Below are positions 1 to 8,816 of a stretch of 47,102 nucleotides of DNA, piece by piece. Under the pieces are notes generated by a model. The model had not been told where the DNA came from and made no database searches. It saw only the letters and a program-made list of their open reading frames with translations. Both the position numbers and the translations under genes were made by a program. The stretch lies in the NCBI RefSeq assembly GCF_002699205.1, contig NZ_PABT01000015.1:1-47102 (forward strand), read 5' to 3'. Positions within the stretch are counted from its first letter, which is position 1; each line of letters begins with the position of its first letter. The stretch comes from Allomuricauda sp. Lineage in GTDB: Bacteria; Bacteroidota; Bacteroidia; Flavobacteriales; Flavobacteriaceae.

Positions 1-174
1 ACAAAAATCATCAATGGACTCAAAGTAAAGGAATCCGATTTGAAAGATGACACCTACAACTTGTCCCTTTTTTATGGGGATAGGTTTGCCGTGGATATCA
101 AAACCAAAGAGATCGCCCATAACGAATTACAGCAAATTCTCAAGGAATTGGATTTGGAACAGTTGGACAAATAA
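1..174 (+). CDS. C-terminal fragment of an unidentified protein
   Basis: The first frame is open from the window edge to a TAA at 172-174 and gives 57 residues. The fragment is charged and soluble, with no membrane segment; it ends in a Leu/Glu/Lys-rich stretch that is probably helical. The start lies outside the window. I do not recognise a family from this tail. It ends 33 bp before the next gene, which could share its transcript. Confidence 0.6.
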   Translation, partial: TKIINGLKVKESDLKDDTYNLSLFYGDRFAVDIKTKEIAHNELQQILKELDLEQLDK

Positions 175-207
175 TAAAATAATATAAACCATTAAATACT
201 ATAATAA

Positions 208-726
208 ATGAAAACAATCAATCTCTTATTTGTAACAGCATTTTTATGTCTTACCTTTTCTTTCACTGCCAATGCCCAATCAGAAACCAAACTGGGTGCA
301 CTATTGGCATACGGCACTGAAGTTGAAAGTATTGGAATAGGAGCCAATGCGGAGTTTCCCATTGTGGAAAAATTGACCATTTCACCATCCTTGATCTATT
401 ATTTTCCCAAAGACGAAGCGGGAATTAAGATCAACTGGTTCGAAGTGAACGCCAATGCCAATTATTATTTCTTGGATGAGGACGGTATCGGGGTGTACGG
501 AATAGCCGGTTTGAACTATTCCAGTGTCAAAGTGGATTATGATGACAGTGCCTTTGGCGGTTTCTTGGATGATTATTCCGCTAGCGATGGGCGTTTTGGA
601 CTTAACCTTGGAGGTGGCGCCAATTTTAATATAGGAGGTAGCATAACCCCGTTCGCTGAATTGAAATATGTAATCATCGATGGAGGACAGTTGGTCATCG
701 CAGGAGGGATAAAGTTCAGCATCTAA
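208..726 (+). CDS. Small outer-membrane beta-barrel protein
   Basis: This 172-residue protein starts with a Sec signal peptide (hydrophobic core at about residues 5-20, cleavage probably after the Ala at about 23, before Gln-Ser-Glu). The mature part is a series of short amphipathic beta strands with alternating aromatic and small residues and Gly-rich turns, and it ends in Phe-Ser-Ile. This fits the outer-membrane beta-barrel families of about 8 strands common in Bacteroidota. Substrate and role are not visible. It is followed by a hairpin that could end its transcript. Confidence 0.75.
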   Translation: MKTINLLFVTAFLCLTFSFTANAQSETKLGALLAYGTEVESIGIGANAEFPIVEKLTISPSLIYYFPKDEAGIKINWFEVNANANYYFLDEDGIGVYGIAGLNYSSVKVDYDDSAFGGFLDDYSASDGRFGLNLGGGANFNIGGSITPFAELKYVIIDGGQLVIAGGIKFSI

Positions 727-842
727 AGTCATCCAAAAAAGGAAACAAAAAGATAACATGACCACCACTTATGTGACTTTGGAGCAAAACCACAAGAAAA
801 TTAGTGTCTCCTAGTTTGATTTTGGCTTGCAGGTCACATTTT

Positions 843-908
843 AAAAGAAGGAGGGGACAATTTTGATAAGCCATATAAAATAGTCAATGGTAAATCCCCT
901 TCTTTTTT
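843..908 (+). terminator. Possible intrinsic terminator with a long loop
   Basis: An A/G-rich arm starting at 843 (AAAAGAAG) is complementary to CTTCTTTT within 895-907, with GGGA/TCCC pairing further in and a short bulge. The right arm runs into a T tract. It lies downstream of the barrel gene and upstream of the lipoprotein gene at 977. The loop of about 30 nt is longer than usual, so this is tentative. Confidence 0.4.
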
Positions 909-976
909 GATAAAAACAACAGTATCCAAAATATAAATCCAAGTAACTAAAATACAGTAACCATAAATTTAATAAG

Positions 977-1348
977 ATGGACATAAATGACATTCTATTG
1001 AAAGCAATAAGTAGAAATATTTTTGTTATCTTTTGTATAGCCATAACTTCTTCCTTACTTGTAAGTTGCAGTGGTGACGACAGCGAGGATGATATATCAT
1101 CCGTTGATTGCCAAGCGGGAACATGGACCGAATGGATCCAAAGTGAACTCACTGACTATTCCAATGCCCTAAATGCATATGCGGAAGACCCTTCAGACCA
1201 AAATTGTTCAGCCTTTAAAACGGCAGCTTTTGATTATCTTGAAGCACTTCGCGATATAGCTGATTGTGTCCCGACGGCAAATAAAGCCGCCATTGACCAG
1301 GCCATAGATGAGGCAGAATCGGAAGTGGCGAACGAATCCTGTGATTGA
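977..1348 (+). CDS. Small Cys-containing lipoprotein of unknown function
   Basis: This is a 123-residue protein. A hydrophobic stretch at about residues 14-30 ends in a lipobox-like Leu-Val-Ser-Cys with Cys31 as the likely lipidated residue. Ser-Gly-Asp-Asp follows, a Bacteroidota-type acidic linker. The mature part is acidic and helical with four further Cys residues, which could form disulfides in the periplasm. I do not recognise the family. A long leader precedes it and no partner gene is obvious. Confidence 0.6.
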   Translation: MDINDILLKAISRNIFVIFCIAITSSLLVSCSGDDSEDDISSVDCQAGTWTEWIQSELTDYSNALNAYAEDPSDQNCSAFKTAAFDYLEALRDIADCVPTANKAAIDQAIDEAESEVANESCD

Positions 1349-1766
1349 TATCACTTTAAAACACAAGATGTGATCAAACCAAAAAGCATTCCCCATACGC
1401 TTTTACAGCTGGGATACTTATGGCCTCTTACTCTTGGACATCTTTACTCCAAAGTAAGGGGCTCATGGTTTAATTTGGACCTTATGCATACCGAATTTCG
1501 GGATACTTAAAAAATAACCACACCATGCTGGATGGATGTGTTGGAAAAATAAAGGAGGCCCGAATTTTTTCAATGCGGACAGGGACACAAAAAGAATCAA
1601 TAAATGAATGATTTTTCAGAAAAGGGACTATGCAAACCGATAAACTAACGGACAACGAACTGAAAATGACCTTTTTTGGGGGAAGTAGTGGAATAACGGA
1701 GCGGGACAATGATTTTCCTATTTCTGGTAGAATATGTGCAATTATTACCCAATAACAATAAGCTAT
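1349..1766. other. Intergenic stretch without a supported gene
   Basis: I see no convincing coding frame here; a long open frame on the minus strand mirrors the start of the following lipoprotein gene. A TGAT-N4-ATCA string at 1342-1353 overlaps the previous stop codon, but it is over 400 bp from the next start codon. Confidence 0.4.
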
Positions 1767-2729
1767 ATGAAAACAATACTTAGAACAGTGAGCCTGTCGT
1801 TTCTGGCATTCGTTGTAACCAATTGTAAGGAGAAGAACAAGCAGCCCGATGTGGTTGAAAAGGCCCCGGCAACGACCCAACCGGTGGCCATGAACGAAAA
1901 TACCATCAAGATCACGACCCGTAGCATGGAATTTCAATCGGTGGATACCATTTCTTCCGGCTGGAACACCTTTATCTATGAAAACCTCTCCGATGAGGCC
2001 CACTTTTTCCTGTTGGACAAATATCCCGAAGGTAAAACCATTATAAACACGATTGCTGATGTGGCCCCTGTATTTGAAGAGGGAATGACCTTGATCAATA
2101 TGGGCAAATCAGAAGAAGGTTTTGCGGCGTTCGGCAAATTACCGCCTTGGTATTTTGACATTGTCTTCAGTGGTGGTTCAGGTCTGGTTTCACCCAAACA
2201 TTCGGCAGTAAGCACCTTGAAATTGGATCCTGGTTATTACATTATGGAGTGTTACGTAAAAATGCCCAATGGGAAGTTTCATACCCTTATGGGTATGGCC
2301 AAGCCCCTCATAGTAACAAATGAGGACAATGGCCGTGAACCCCCTATGGCAACAATTGACATTGTTCTTTCGGGTGAGGAAGGTATCAGTTGGAACAAGC
2401 CCATTACCAAAGGGAGGCACACCTTCTCCGTATATGTGAAAGACCAAAAGCCACACGAAAATTTCATATGGCACGACATCAATATCGCCCGGTTGGATGC
2501 CCATGCCAATATCGAAGCCTTGGAGAAATGGATGGATTGGTCCCATCCCAAGGGACTGATCACCCCAGTTCCCAATGGCGTTACGTTTCTTGGAGGGGTA
2601 AATGATATGTCGGCGGAAAGTACGGGCTATTTTACCGTGGAATTAGATCCAGGGAAATATGCTTTTATTTCTGAGGTGCCCAATACAAAAGAAAAAGGCC
2701 TGTTGAAGGTTTTTGAAATTACCGACTGA
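1767..2729 (+). CDS. Lipoprotein with two tandem beta-sandwich-like halves
   Basis: The start at ATG 1767 gives 320 residues and a proper lipoprotein signal (Val-Val-Thr-Asn-Cys, Cys20); an upstream ATG at 1734 would put 11 extra residues before it. The mature protein seems to contain two related halves. Each ends in a similar segment: Leu-Lys-Leu-Asp-Pro-Gly-Tyr-Tyr in the first, Val-Glu-Leu-Asp-Pro-Gly-Lys-Tyr in the second. The strand pattern resembles a cupredoxin-like sandwich, but I cannot point to a complete His/Cys/Met copper site, so metal binding is uncertain. It is probably anchored in the periplasm. No operon partner is close. Confidence 0.6.
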   Translation: MKTILRTVSLSFLAFVVTNCKEKNKQPDVVEKAPATTQPVAMNENTIKITTRSMEFQSVDTISSGWNTFIYENLSDEAHFFLLDKYPEGKTIINTIADVAPVFEEGMTLINMGKSEEGFAAFGKLPPWYFDIVFSGGSGLVSPKHSAVSTLKLDPGYYIMECYVKMPNGKFHTLMGMAKPLIVTNEDNGREPPMATIDIVLSGEEGISWNKPITKGRHTFSVYVKDQKPHENFIWHDINIARLDAHANIEALEKWMDWSHPKGLITPVPNGVTFLGGVNDMSAESTGYFTVELDPGKYAFISEVPNTKEKGLLKVFEITD

Positions 2730-3304
2730 TGGACACCGGGGCCTTATGGGAGGTATCGTTGACCTTTAGACCAAGGTGTGTGGCCAAAGGTTGACCTAGG
2801 GAATCGTCAGTATATTTTTTTGGTTGTACCGATTTTTTGAAGCAGAGGTTTATTTGCCATGATTGCTTTTAATAATATTGAACCCCAATAGACCTCACCA
2901 AGAGGATGTGATGGGCCTAACCCAAAAGGTTTTGTGATTAACCATATCCTTAAAAGTAGCAGAATCCAATCCTATGTCCGAGTACCCCTGGAGCCAGTTC
3001 ACTTTGGGAGCGTGACATTGGGCAATGGGTAGCTCCAAAAATCAAATGGAATAAAAAAGGGGGGGACAACGGTATCACTTTTCATTGGCAAGTACCAATT
3101 TCCGTCCATTTAGTAAGCTATCCTGACCTAAATCATCATTTGGATCGTTTCCCCTTTCTAATTTTATCCCAATGATAGTGTTTGACCTGAAACGATCAAT
3201 CCATGTCATTGATTAAATTGATAAAAAGTTACGGAGGAAGTTGGCCGCCCCTGATTTTTTCGATGGCCTTGATTCCTTGTCCCTGTTCCCAAAAAACGTG
3301 ACAA
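2730..3304. other. Long intergenic leader of the P-type ATPase gene
   Basis: These 575 bp hold no supported gene. They contain a CRP/FNR-type palindrome at 3124-3135, about 170 bp before the ATPase start codon. Confidence 0.5.
3124..3135. promoter_or_regulatory. CRP/FNR-type palindrome upstream of the Ca2+ ATPase
   Basis: The sequence TGACCTAAATCA fits TGAY-N4-RTCA. The reverse strand at 11947-11958 carries the same 12-mer, followed in both places by T. It lies in the intergenic leader of the ATPase gene. Confidence 0.5.
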
Positions 3305-5968
3305 ATGCTCCAAAATCCCTTTGCCATTTCCGTAGAAGATGTTGTTTCGAGCTTGGGAAGCCACATAGAAAAAGGCCTCGGCGAACACGAGGTCCAACGA
3401 CGTCTGGAATCTTACGGCCCGAACGAAGTCCCCGAACAGGCTCCCAAAAAACGGTGGCGCATACTTGCCGACCAATTGTTGGACCCTATAATCTACATTC
3501 TTACGGTGGCAGCCCTGCTGGCCTTTATGTTCGATGATCCGTTAGAGGGCTTTGCAATCCTTGTCGTGATTGTGATTTCAGTCTCCATCGGTTTTTTTAT
3601 GGAGCTACAGGCAGTACGTTCCTTGGAGGCCCTTCGAAAAATGGGGCGAGCCATGGTCGTGGTGGTCCGGGACGGCCATAGGTTGAACATCAAGACGTCG
3701 GAATTGGTTCCCGGGGATGTCATGCTACTGGGTCCAGGTGACGTAGTGCCAGCAGATGCCCGGTTGATCAAGGTCGACAATCTAAGCGTGAAGGAATCTG
3801 CCCTGACCGGGGAAAGCATTCCAGTGGCCAAGTCCACGGACCCAATAGCCAAAGAAACCCCGATTTCCGACCAAAACAATATGGTGTTCAGGGGTACAAT
3901 GGTCATTACCGGGTCGTGCAGTGCCATCGTTACGGCAACAGGTAAGGACACCCAATTGGGAAGGATACAACAAATGGGTATCGATGCCCAAAAAGAGAGT
4001 ACTCCCTTGGAGAAAAAATTGAACCGTTTGAGTAAAGGACTTATCGGACTGGTCTTGTTTTTTGCCGTCTTGATCGTGTTCATTGGCGCTCTTCGGGGGA
4101 AAGATCTCTTGCTGATGATCGAAACCGGGGTGGCATTGGCCGTCGCCGCCATACCGGAAGGTCTGCCGATCGTGGCAACGGTGGCCTTGGCGCAAGGCAT
4201 GCTGAAACTGGCACAAAAAAAGGTGGTGATCAAAAAAATGGAGGCCGTACAGACTTTGGGGGCCACGACCATTATCTGTACGGATAAGACCGGGACGTTG
4301 ACCGAAGATCGGATGAATGTACATACGGTGGCCCTTCGGGACACATTGCTATCGGATGTGTACCAAACCTACGATACCTCGTTTGAGGACATCAAAAAGA
4401 ACAGGGTTTTCGCTGAAATGATGAGAGCCGGGATACTGTGTAATAATGTAGACCCCACAGTAAAGGAAAAACGGGGCGATTCCATAGAACTGGCCTTGAT
4501 GGATTTTGCCGAATATTCAGGGTATAGCCCTGGGAAGGTTAAAGAAAACAACCCCAAAATATTGGAGCTCCCCTTTGATGCGGAACAAAAACTGATGGCG
4601 ACGGCCCATAGGGGAACGGAACACTTCAACGTCTATGTGAAAGGGGCTTTTGAGAACCTTGTCGATTCCTGCGATAGTATCATGGGGCGCAGTGGCATTG
4701 AAGCCTTCAACGATAAAAATGAATGGGAAAAAAAAGTGGATGAATTGGCCTCCCAAGGCTTGAGGACTTTGGCATTTGCCCATAAAAATGTAAAGGAAAC
4801 CCCGGAAAGGGAAACCCTATTGCAAGGACTTACTTTTTTGGGAATCATTGGCTTTATCGATCCCGCCCGCGATGATGTAAAAAACACCATCGATATTTAT
4901 AAAAAGGCAGGTATAAAGGTGGTCATGGTCACAGGGGACCATCCGGGAACCGCCAAAAAAATTGCGGAAGAGGTGGGCTTGTTGGAGCGTGGCACCCTGC
5001 CTGGGACCGTACTTCGGGGCATAGACCTTGAACAAGGGGATTTCCATACCCATAAGGACCCAAAATTGCTGGATGCGGCGGTCTTTGCCAGGGTAACCCC
5101 AGAGCAAAAACTGAACTTGGTCAAGTTCTATCAAAGGAACAACCACATTGTGGGTATGATCGGTGACGGTATCAATGACGTGCCCGCCCTTAAAAAAGCG
5201 AACATTGGTATTGCCATGGGTATACGCGGTACGGAAGCCGCCCGGGAAGCCGCCGATGTTATTTTAAAGAACGATAAGTTTACAGCCATAGAATTGGCCA
5301 TTCGGCAGGGTAGGGTGATCTTTCAGAATATCCGTCAGTTTGTAGTATATCTCTTGTCCTGTAACCTGGCAGAGATTGTTTCGGTGGCTGTAGCGGCCTT
5401 GTTCAACCTGACTTCTCCCTTGCTGCCGTTACAGATCTTGTTCTTGAATTTGGTCACCGATATCTTTCCTGCCTTGGCCCTCGGGTTGGGAAAAGGGGAA
5501 AAGGACATTATGCGGCAATCGCCCAAAAATCCAAAGGAGCCCATTTTGGATCGTGTGGACTGGTATGAGACCCTTGCCTACGGTCTTTGCATCAGTGCCG
5601 CTGTACTTGGTATGGTGGTGTACGCCCACTACAGTTTGGGCCTTTCTGCCGAAATCACGAACAATATGGCCTTTTATACCTTGGTATTGGCACAACTGCT
5701 CAACGTTTTTAACATGCCAAAAAGTAAGGAGTCTTTCTTTAAAAACGAAGTTACGGCCAATCCTTGGGTATGGGGCGCTATCATCCTGTCCTTGATCATT
5801 GCCTTTGGAATTGTTTTTGTACCCCCAGTTGCAAAAGTACTTTACCTAAGGCCTTTGTCCTTTGGACAAATGGGCGTTGTTGTACTGTTCGCTTTTGGAT
5901 CCTTGGTAGTGGCACAGGCCATAAAGTACGCGGGCAATGGTCTTATCGGAAGGGCCAAGTCGAGCTAG
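3305..5968 (+). CDS. P2A-type (Ca2+-transporting) P-type ATPase
   Basis: This 887-residue protein is an inner-membrane cation pump driven by an aspartyl-phosphate cycle. Visible parts in order: N-terminal cation-ATPase domain with Tyr-Gly-Pro-Asn; actuator motif Thr-Gly-Glu-Ser near 168; Pro-Glu-Gly-Leu-Pro of M4 at 284-288; phosphorylation motif DKTGTLT with Asp327; Thr-Gly-Asp at 543-545; hinge motif Gly-Asp-Gly-Ile-Asn-Asp from 620; Asn687/Glu690 in M5; and Asn715, Thr718 and Asp719 in M6. The M4, M5 and M6 residues match the calcium ligands of SERCA, which favours Ca2+ over other ions. The length matches bacterial P2A pumps. The start is ATG 3305. It appears monocistronic, with a CRP/FNR-like site 170 bp upstream. 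Confidence 0.93.
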   Translation: MLQNPFAISVEDVVSSLGSHIEKGLGEHEVQRRLESYGPNEVPEQAPKKRWRILADQLLDPIIYILTVAALLAFMFDDPLEGFAILVVIVISVSIGFFMELQAVRSLEALRKMGRAMVVVVRDGHRLNIKTSELVPGDVMLLGPGDVVPADARLIKVDNLSVKESALTGESIPVAKSTDPIAKETPISDQNNMVFRGTMVITGSCSAIVTATGKDTQLGRIQQMGIDAQKESTPLEKKLNRLSKGLIGLVLFFAVLIVFIGALRGKDLLLMIETGVALAVAAIPEGLPIVATVALAQGMLKLAQKKVVIKKMEAVQTLGATTIICTDKTGTLTEDRMNVHTVALRDTLLSDVYQTYDTSFEDIKKNRVFAEMMRAGILCNNVDPTVKEKRGDSIELALMDFAEYSGYSPGKVKENNPKILELPFDAEQKLMATAHRGTEHFNVYVKGAFENLVDSCDSIMGRSGIEAFNDKNEWEKKVDELASQGLRTLAFAHKNVKETPERETLLQGLTFLGIIGFIDPARDDVKNTIDIYKKAGIKVVMVTGDHPGTAKKIAEEVGLLERGTLPGTVLRGIDLEQGDFHTHKDPKLLDAAVFARVTPEQKLNLVKFYQRNNHIVGMIGDGINDVPALKKANIGIAMGIRGTEAAREAADVILKNDKFTAIELAIRQGRVIFQNIRQFVVYLLSCNLAEIVSVAVAALFNLTSPLLPLQILFLNLVTDIFPALALGLGKGEKDIMRQSPKNPKEPILDRVDWYETLAYGLCISAAVLGMVVYAHYSLGLSAEITNNMAFYTLVLAQLLNVFNMPKSKESFFKNEVTANPWVWGAIILSLIIAFGIVFVPPVAKVLYLRPLSFGQMGVVVLFAFGSLVVAQAIKYAGNGLIGRAKSS

Positions 5969-6077
5969 TTCAATGTCCATGTTACTGGAACCGGGACAAA
6001 GATGGAATACCGTTCTGCCATCAAAGGTCAGGGTTGATTTGGTTGCTTTGGAACATCCTGGATTTTTTTGCGCTTCC

Positions 6078-6089
6078 TGACCTCGGTCA
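6078..6089. promoter_or_regulatory. CRP/FNR-type palindrome upstream of the sigma-like gene
   Basis: TGACCTCGGTCA is a perfect TGACC-N2-GGTCA palindrome, about 58 bp before the ATG at 6148. This is a usual distance for an activator site near -41.5 of a short leader. Confidence 0.45.
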
Positions 6090-6147
6090 TAGTATTACTC
6101 GGTACAAGTCTGCAATTTTGAGGGTATAGATATAAAAAACAGTAAAG

Positions 6148-6918
6148 ATGGATACTCTACAATATTACGAAAGCAATAAGGCATTTAATGTATTTGTGGC
6201 AAGTACGTTTACCGATTTAAAGCGGTTTAAAAAAGAAAATAACAAATCTGCATTTAACAACTTGTTGTTGAAAACACTTCATCAGGTACGGCGCTATATC
6301 ACCAGTAGGATTGGCACAGCTTTGACCAAGGGCAATCTGCCCCATGGTAAATACAAACCCGATGATTTCATAGATCAACTATTTATAGAGGCCTATGACC
6401 ATTTTGATGAGGTCAAGAACGAAAAAGCACTGCACTCTTGGTTGTTCAAAAAAGCAAACGAACTGCTCGAGGACACCATAACGGATGAGGAGTTCGACGA
6501 CCATTTTTTGAAAAACATTGATGATTACTCAAAAGCGGAATGGGACGAGATGGAAGAAAATTTTTCTACGGACGGAGATGGTGACTATGTGATGATCGAG
6601 GAACTCGACGATATCTCCTATCCAAAAAACGATTATATACTGAACCATGTTTTTGTTGAAGACAACAAACAGAAACTTCAAGACAAACTGGATCGGGAAT
6701 TGGATGAGGAGGATATGAGAAAGCACATGAAAATGGTATTGCACAACTTGCCATTGCCGATGCGGACCGTTTTTGAACTGGCTACGGAGTACGAGTTTAC
6801 CCTTGGAGAAATTGCCGAGATACAAAACGAAAGTTTGGATCGGGTACGTCAGCTTTTTGATAATGCCAAGAAAAGTATCGAGCTCAGTTTCTTTAATCGA
6901 TATGCCAATGACAAGTAA
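6148..6918 (+). CDS. Sigma-70-like factor with an acidic linker
   Basis: This is a 256-residue soluble protein. The N-terminal half (about 20-110) resembles sigma region 2, including helices that carry Asp-Phe-Ile-Asp-Gln-Leu-Phe-Ile-Glu-Ala. The C-terminal 60 residues look like region 4: Leu-Pro-Leu-Pro-Met-Arg-Thr-Val-Phe-Glu-Leu, then a helix-turn-helix that ends in Arg-Val-Arg-Gln-Leu. Between them lies an unusually long, very acidic segment (about 113-165, rich in Asp/Glu). Typical ECF factors are about 180-200 residues, so this is longer. No anti-sigma gene is adjacent. It may control stress genes nearby; that is inference from position. Confidence 0.7.
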   Translation: MDTLQYYESNKAFNVFVASTFTDLKRFKKENNKSAFNNLLLKTLHQVRRYITSRIGTALTKGNLPHGKYKPDDFIDQLFIEAYDHFDEVKNEKALHSWLFKKANELLEDTITDEEFDDHFLKNIDDYSKAEWDEMEENFSTDGDGDYVMIEELDDISYPKNDYILNHVFVEDNKQKLQDKLDRELDEEDMRKHMKMVLHNLPLPMRTVFELATEYEFTLGEIAEIQNESLDRVRQLFDNAKKSIELSFFNRYANDK

Positions 6919-6973
6919 GCTCTAAAGGCATAGATGAAAACCGACCTGAGATACCTAACTGGCAGGGATTCCG

Positions 6974-8734
6974 TCAAATTATCAGCCGAACACCGCCCAG
7001 TTCTTCAATTTTATAGGGGAAACGGTCGCCTGGAGAGCCTATGAACATAAAGTTGATCGGGATATTCCATTCCTTGGATAATTTGGTGATGAGGTCAGGA
7101 CCGAAACTGGCATCCAATTCAATGAACTCGATCTTGATCTTGGGGTATTCCCTATCCACTACCTTTATATCGTTCCTAAATTGCTCGGAAATGGGGTTGC
7201 CGTTTTTTGTCGCGGTAACCACTTTCAATTTTTTGGTATGTTCGTTTCTTAAAATGTACAGCAGGACCTTGTTCAGGGTTTCCACATCATCGTCCTTGGT
7301 GAAATAGACAAACTCCTGTGAATTGATATCATCGATCAGTGAAACGATTTTATCATCCGCTTTTAGGACAAGACTACGGACAGGGTCAAAAACCGAATGG
7401 ATGATCTTAAGGAGCAATTTCAACAATAGGGTCCTGTTGAGCATTACCGTTATGAAAATGATCGCAGGGACAAAGTATTCAAGGAAGACAGATAAATTAC
7501 TGGGCACACCTTCTTGCGGTTGCATTGAAATATTTCCGATCAAGGCAAAAACAACTGCGGCTATGGCCACGATAATGGCCAACCAACTTGCTTTTTCTGG
7601 CCTGGGCAAGCTATTTCTTTTTACTTTCAATAGTATGTTCCCTATGCCAAACAGGGTCATTACCGATAAAAATGAAATCGTGTAGACACCGGCCAACAGT
7701 TTGACATTGCCCTTGGTAATGAGCAAAACGGAAACGGTCAGGATCAGGAAAACAAGAATGATCCGGTACGAACTTCCTTTGTTGTTTTTCTTTAAAAAAT
7801 ACTGGGGCAAGATCCTATCCAAGGCCATTCGCTCCAATAGGCCGGAAACCCCGACAAAACTGGTCAAAACCGCGCCACTAAGAACCAAAAACGCATCAAG
7901 ACCTATCAATATGGACAACCAATTGCCACCGACGTGGGATGCCATTTCGATCAAAAGTGTGTTCTGGTAAGGTTCACTTTGCAATACGGGGATGGAGAAC
8001 AGGGAAAGGGCGAAAAGTGCAGCCAATGGATTAATGACACTTACCACCATCCACATGTTTTTCAATGTTTTAGGGAAAACCCCTTTTTGTTGGTCCTCTA
8101 CAAAGTTGGCCGAACTTTCAAAGCCGGAAACTCCCAACATCGAAGCTGCAAAACCGAGGAAAATGGCCTTGGTGATGCTTCCTCCCGTAAAAGGCAAATG
8201 CCAGTTCTGTATAAAGGTCTGCAAACCGTGGTTTGCGAGAAAATAAATGATAAAAGCACTCAGAACGGTAAAGGAAGCGAGGTGGAAAATAAAAATACCG
8301 ATAGCTACCTTTGCCGATTCGGAAACCCCTCCGATGGTGAGGACACCAAAAAAACTTAACAAGAGTATGGTCGCGATGATTATGGGGATGGACGGTACCA
8401 AATGGTGCAGGTAATGTACGGCCTCGTTGGCCGAAATAACGGCGGTGGCCATATACGACAACAAGGTCAATGTGGCAGCAAAGGACGCCATAAATTTACT
8501 TGTGGTATTCAACAAGGCGTTATAGGCACCACCGTTCAAGGGCAAGGCTCCGACCACTTCCCCATAAATTTTTCTGAACAAAAAAAGAACAAAAGAGACC
8601 ATAAGCAACGTAATCCATGCATACTGTCCGGCAAAGGCAATGGCCAATGCGGATACATATAACACTGAAGAACTGATATCGTTTCCACATATGGCCGTGG
8701 ATGCCAGTTCGTTTAGTTTCTTATGGCCTTTCAT
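6974..8734 (-). CDS. APC-family amino acid/polyamine permease with a soluble C-terminal domain
   Basis: This 586-residue inner-membrane protein opens with an APC-superfamily signature (Gly-Asn-Asp-Ile-Ser-Ser-Ser) and Leu-Asn-Gly-Gly-Ala-Tyr. About 12 membrane segments fill the first 440 residues. The last 130 residues are hydrophilic, with alternating strands and helices, and could be a regulatory domain. Substrate cannot be read from the sequence; amino acids or polyamines are the family default. It lies 82 bp downstream of the hydroxyacyl-CoA dehydrogenase gene on the same strand, so it may end a dps-led operon. Confidence 0.85.
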   Translation of the reverse strand: MKGHKKLNELASTAICGNDISSSVLYVSALAIAFAGQYAWITLLMVSFVLFLFRKIYGEVVGALPLNGGAYNALLNTTSKFMASFAATLTLLSYMATAVISANEAVHYLHHLVPSIPIIIATILLLSFFGVLTIGGVSESAKVAIGIFIFHLASFTVLSAFIIYFLANHGLQTFIQNWHLPFTGGSITKAIFLGFAASMLGVSGFESSANFVEDQQKGVFPKTLKNMWMVVSVINPLAALFALSLFSIPVLQSEPYQNTLLIEMASHVGGNWLSILIGLDAFLVLSGAVLTSFVGVSGLLERMALDRILPQYFLKKNNKGSSYRIILVFLILTVSVLLITKGNVKLLAGVYTISFLSVMTLFGIGNILLKVKRNSLPRPEKASWLAIIVAIAAVVFALIGNISMQPQEGVPSNLSVFLEYFVPAIIFITVMLNRTLLLKLLLKIIHSVFDPVRSLVLKADDKIVSLIDDINSQEFVYFTKDDDVETLNKVLLYILRNEHTKKLKVVTATKNGNPISEQFRNDIKVVDREYPKIKIEFIELDASFGPDLITKLSKEWNIPINFMFIGSPGDRFPYKIEELGGVRLII

Positions 8735-8816
8735 AAGTATCTTTTTTATTTCTAAACATGTTTATCCCATCATGCCAAACGAGTTTGTCTTTCAATAGCT
8801 ATTGAAATGATTGGAC

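Noticed and set aside
1342..1353. Another TGAT-N4-ATCA string
   Set aside because: It overlaps the stop codon of the upstream lipoprotein gene and lies over 400 bp from the next start, so I did not count it in the regulon.
1482..2003. A 173-residue open frame on the minus strand
   Set aside because: It overlaps the lipoprotein gene at 1767 on the other strand, has an unlikely composition and no recognisable motif.
3493..4344. A 283-residue open frame on the minus strand inside the ATPase gene
   Set aside because: It is a shadow of the GC-rich codons of the ATPase gene; the translation is Ser/Thr/Ile-rich and without any domain.
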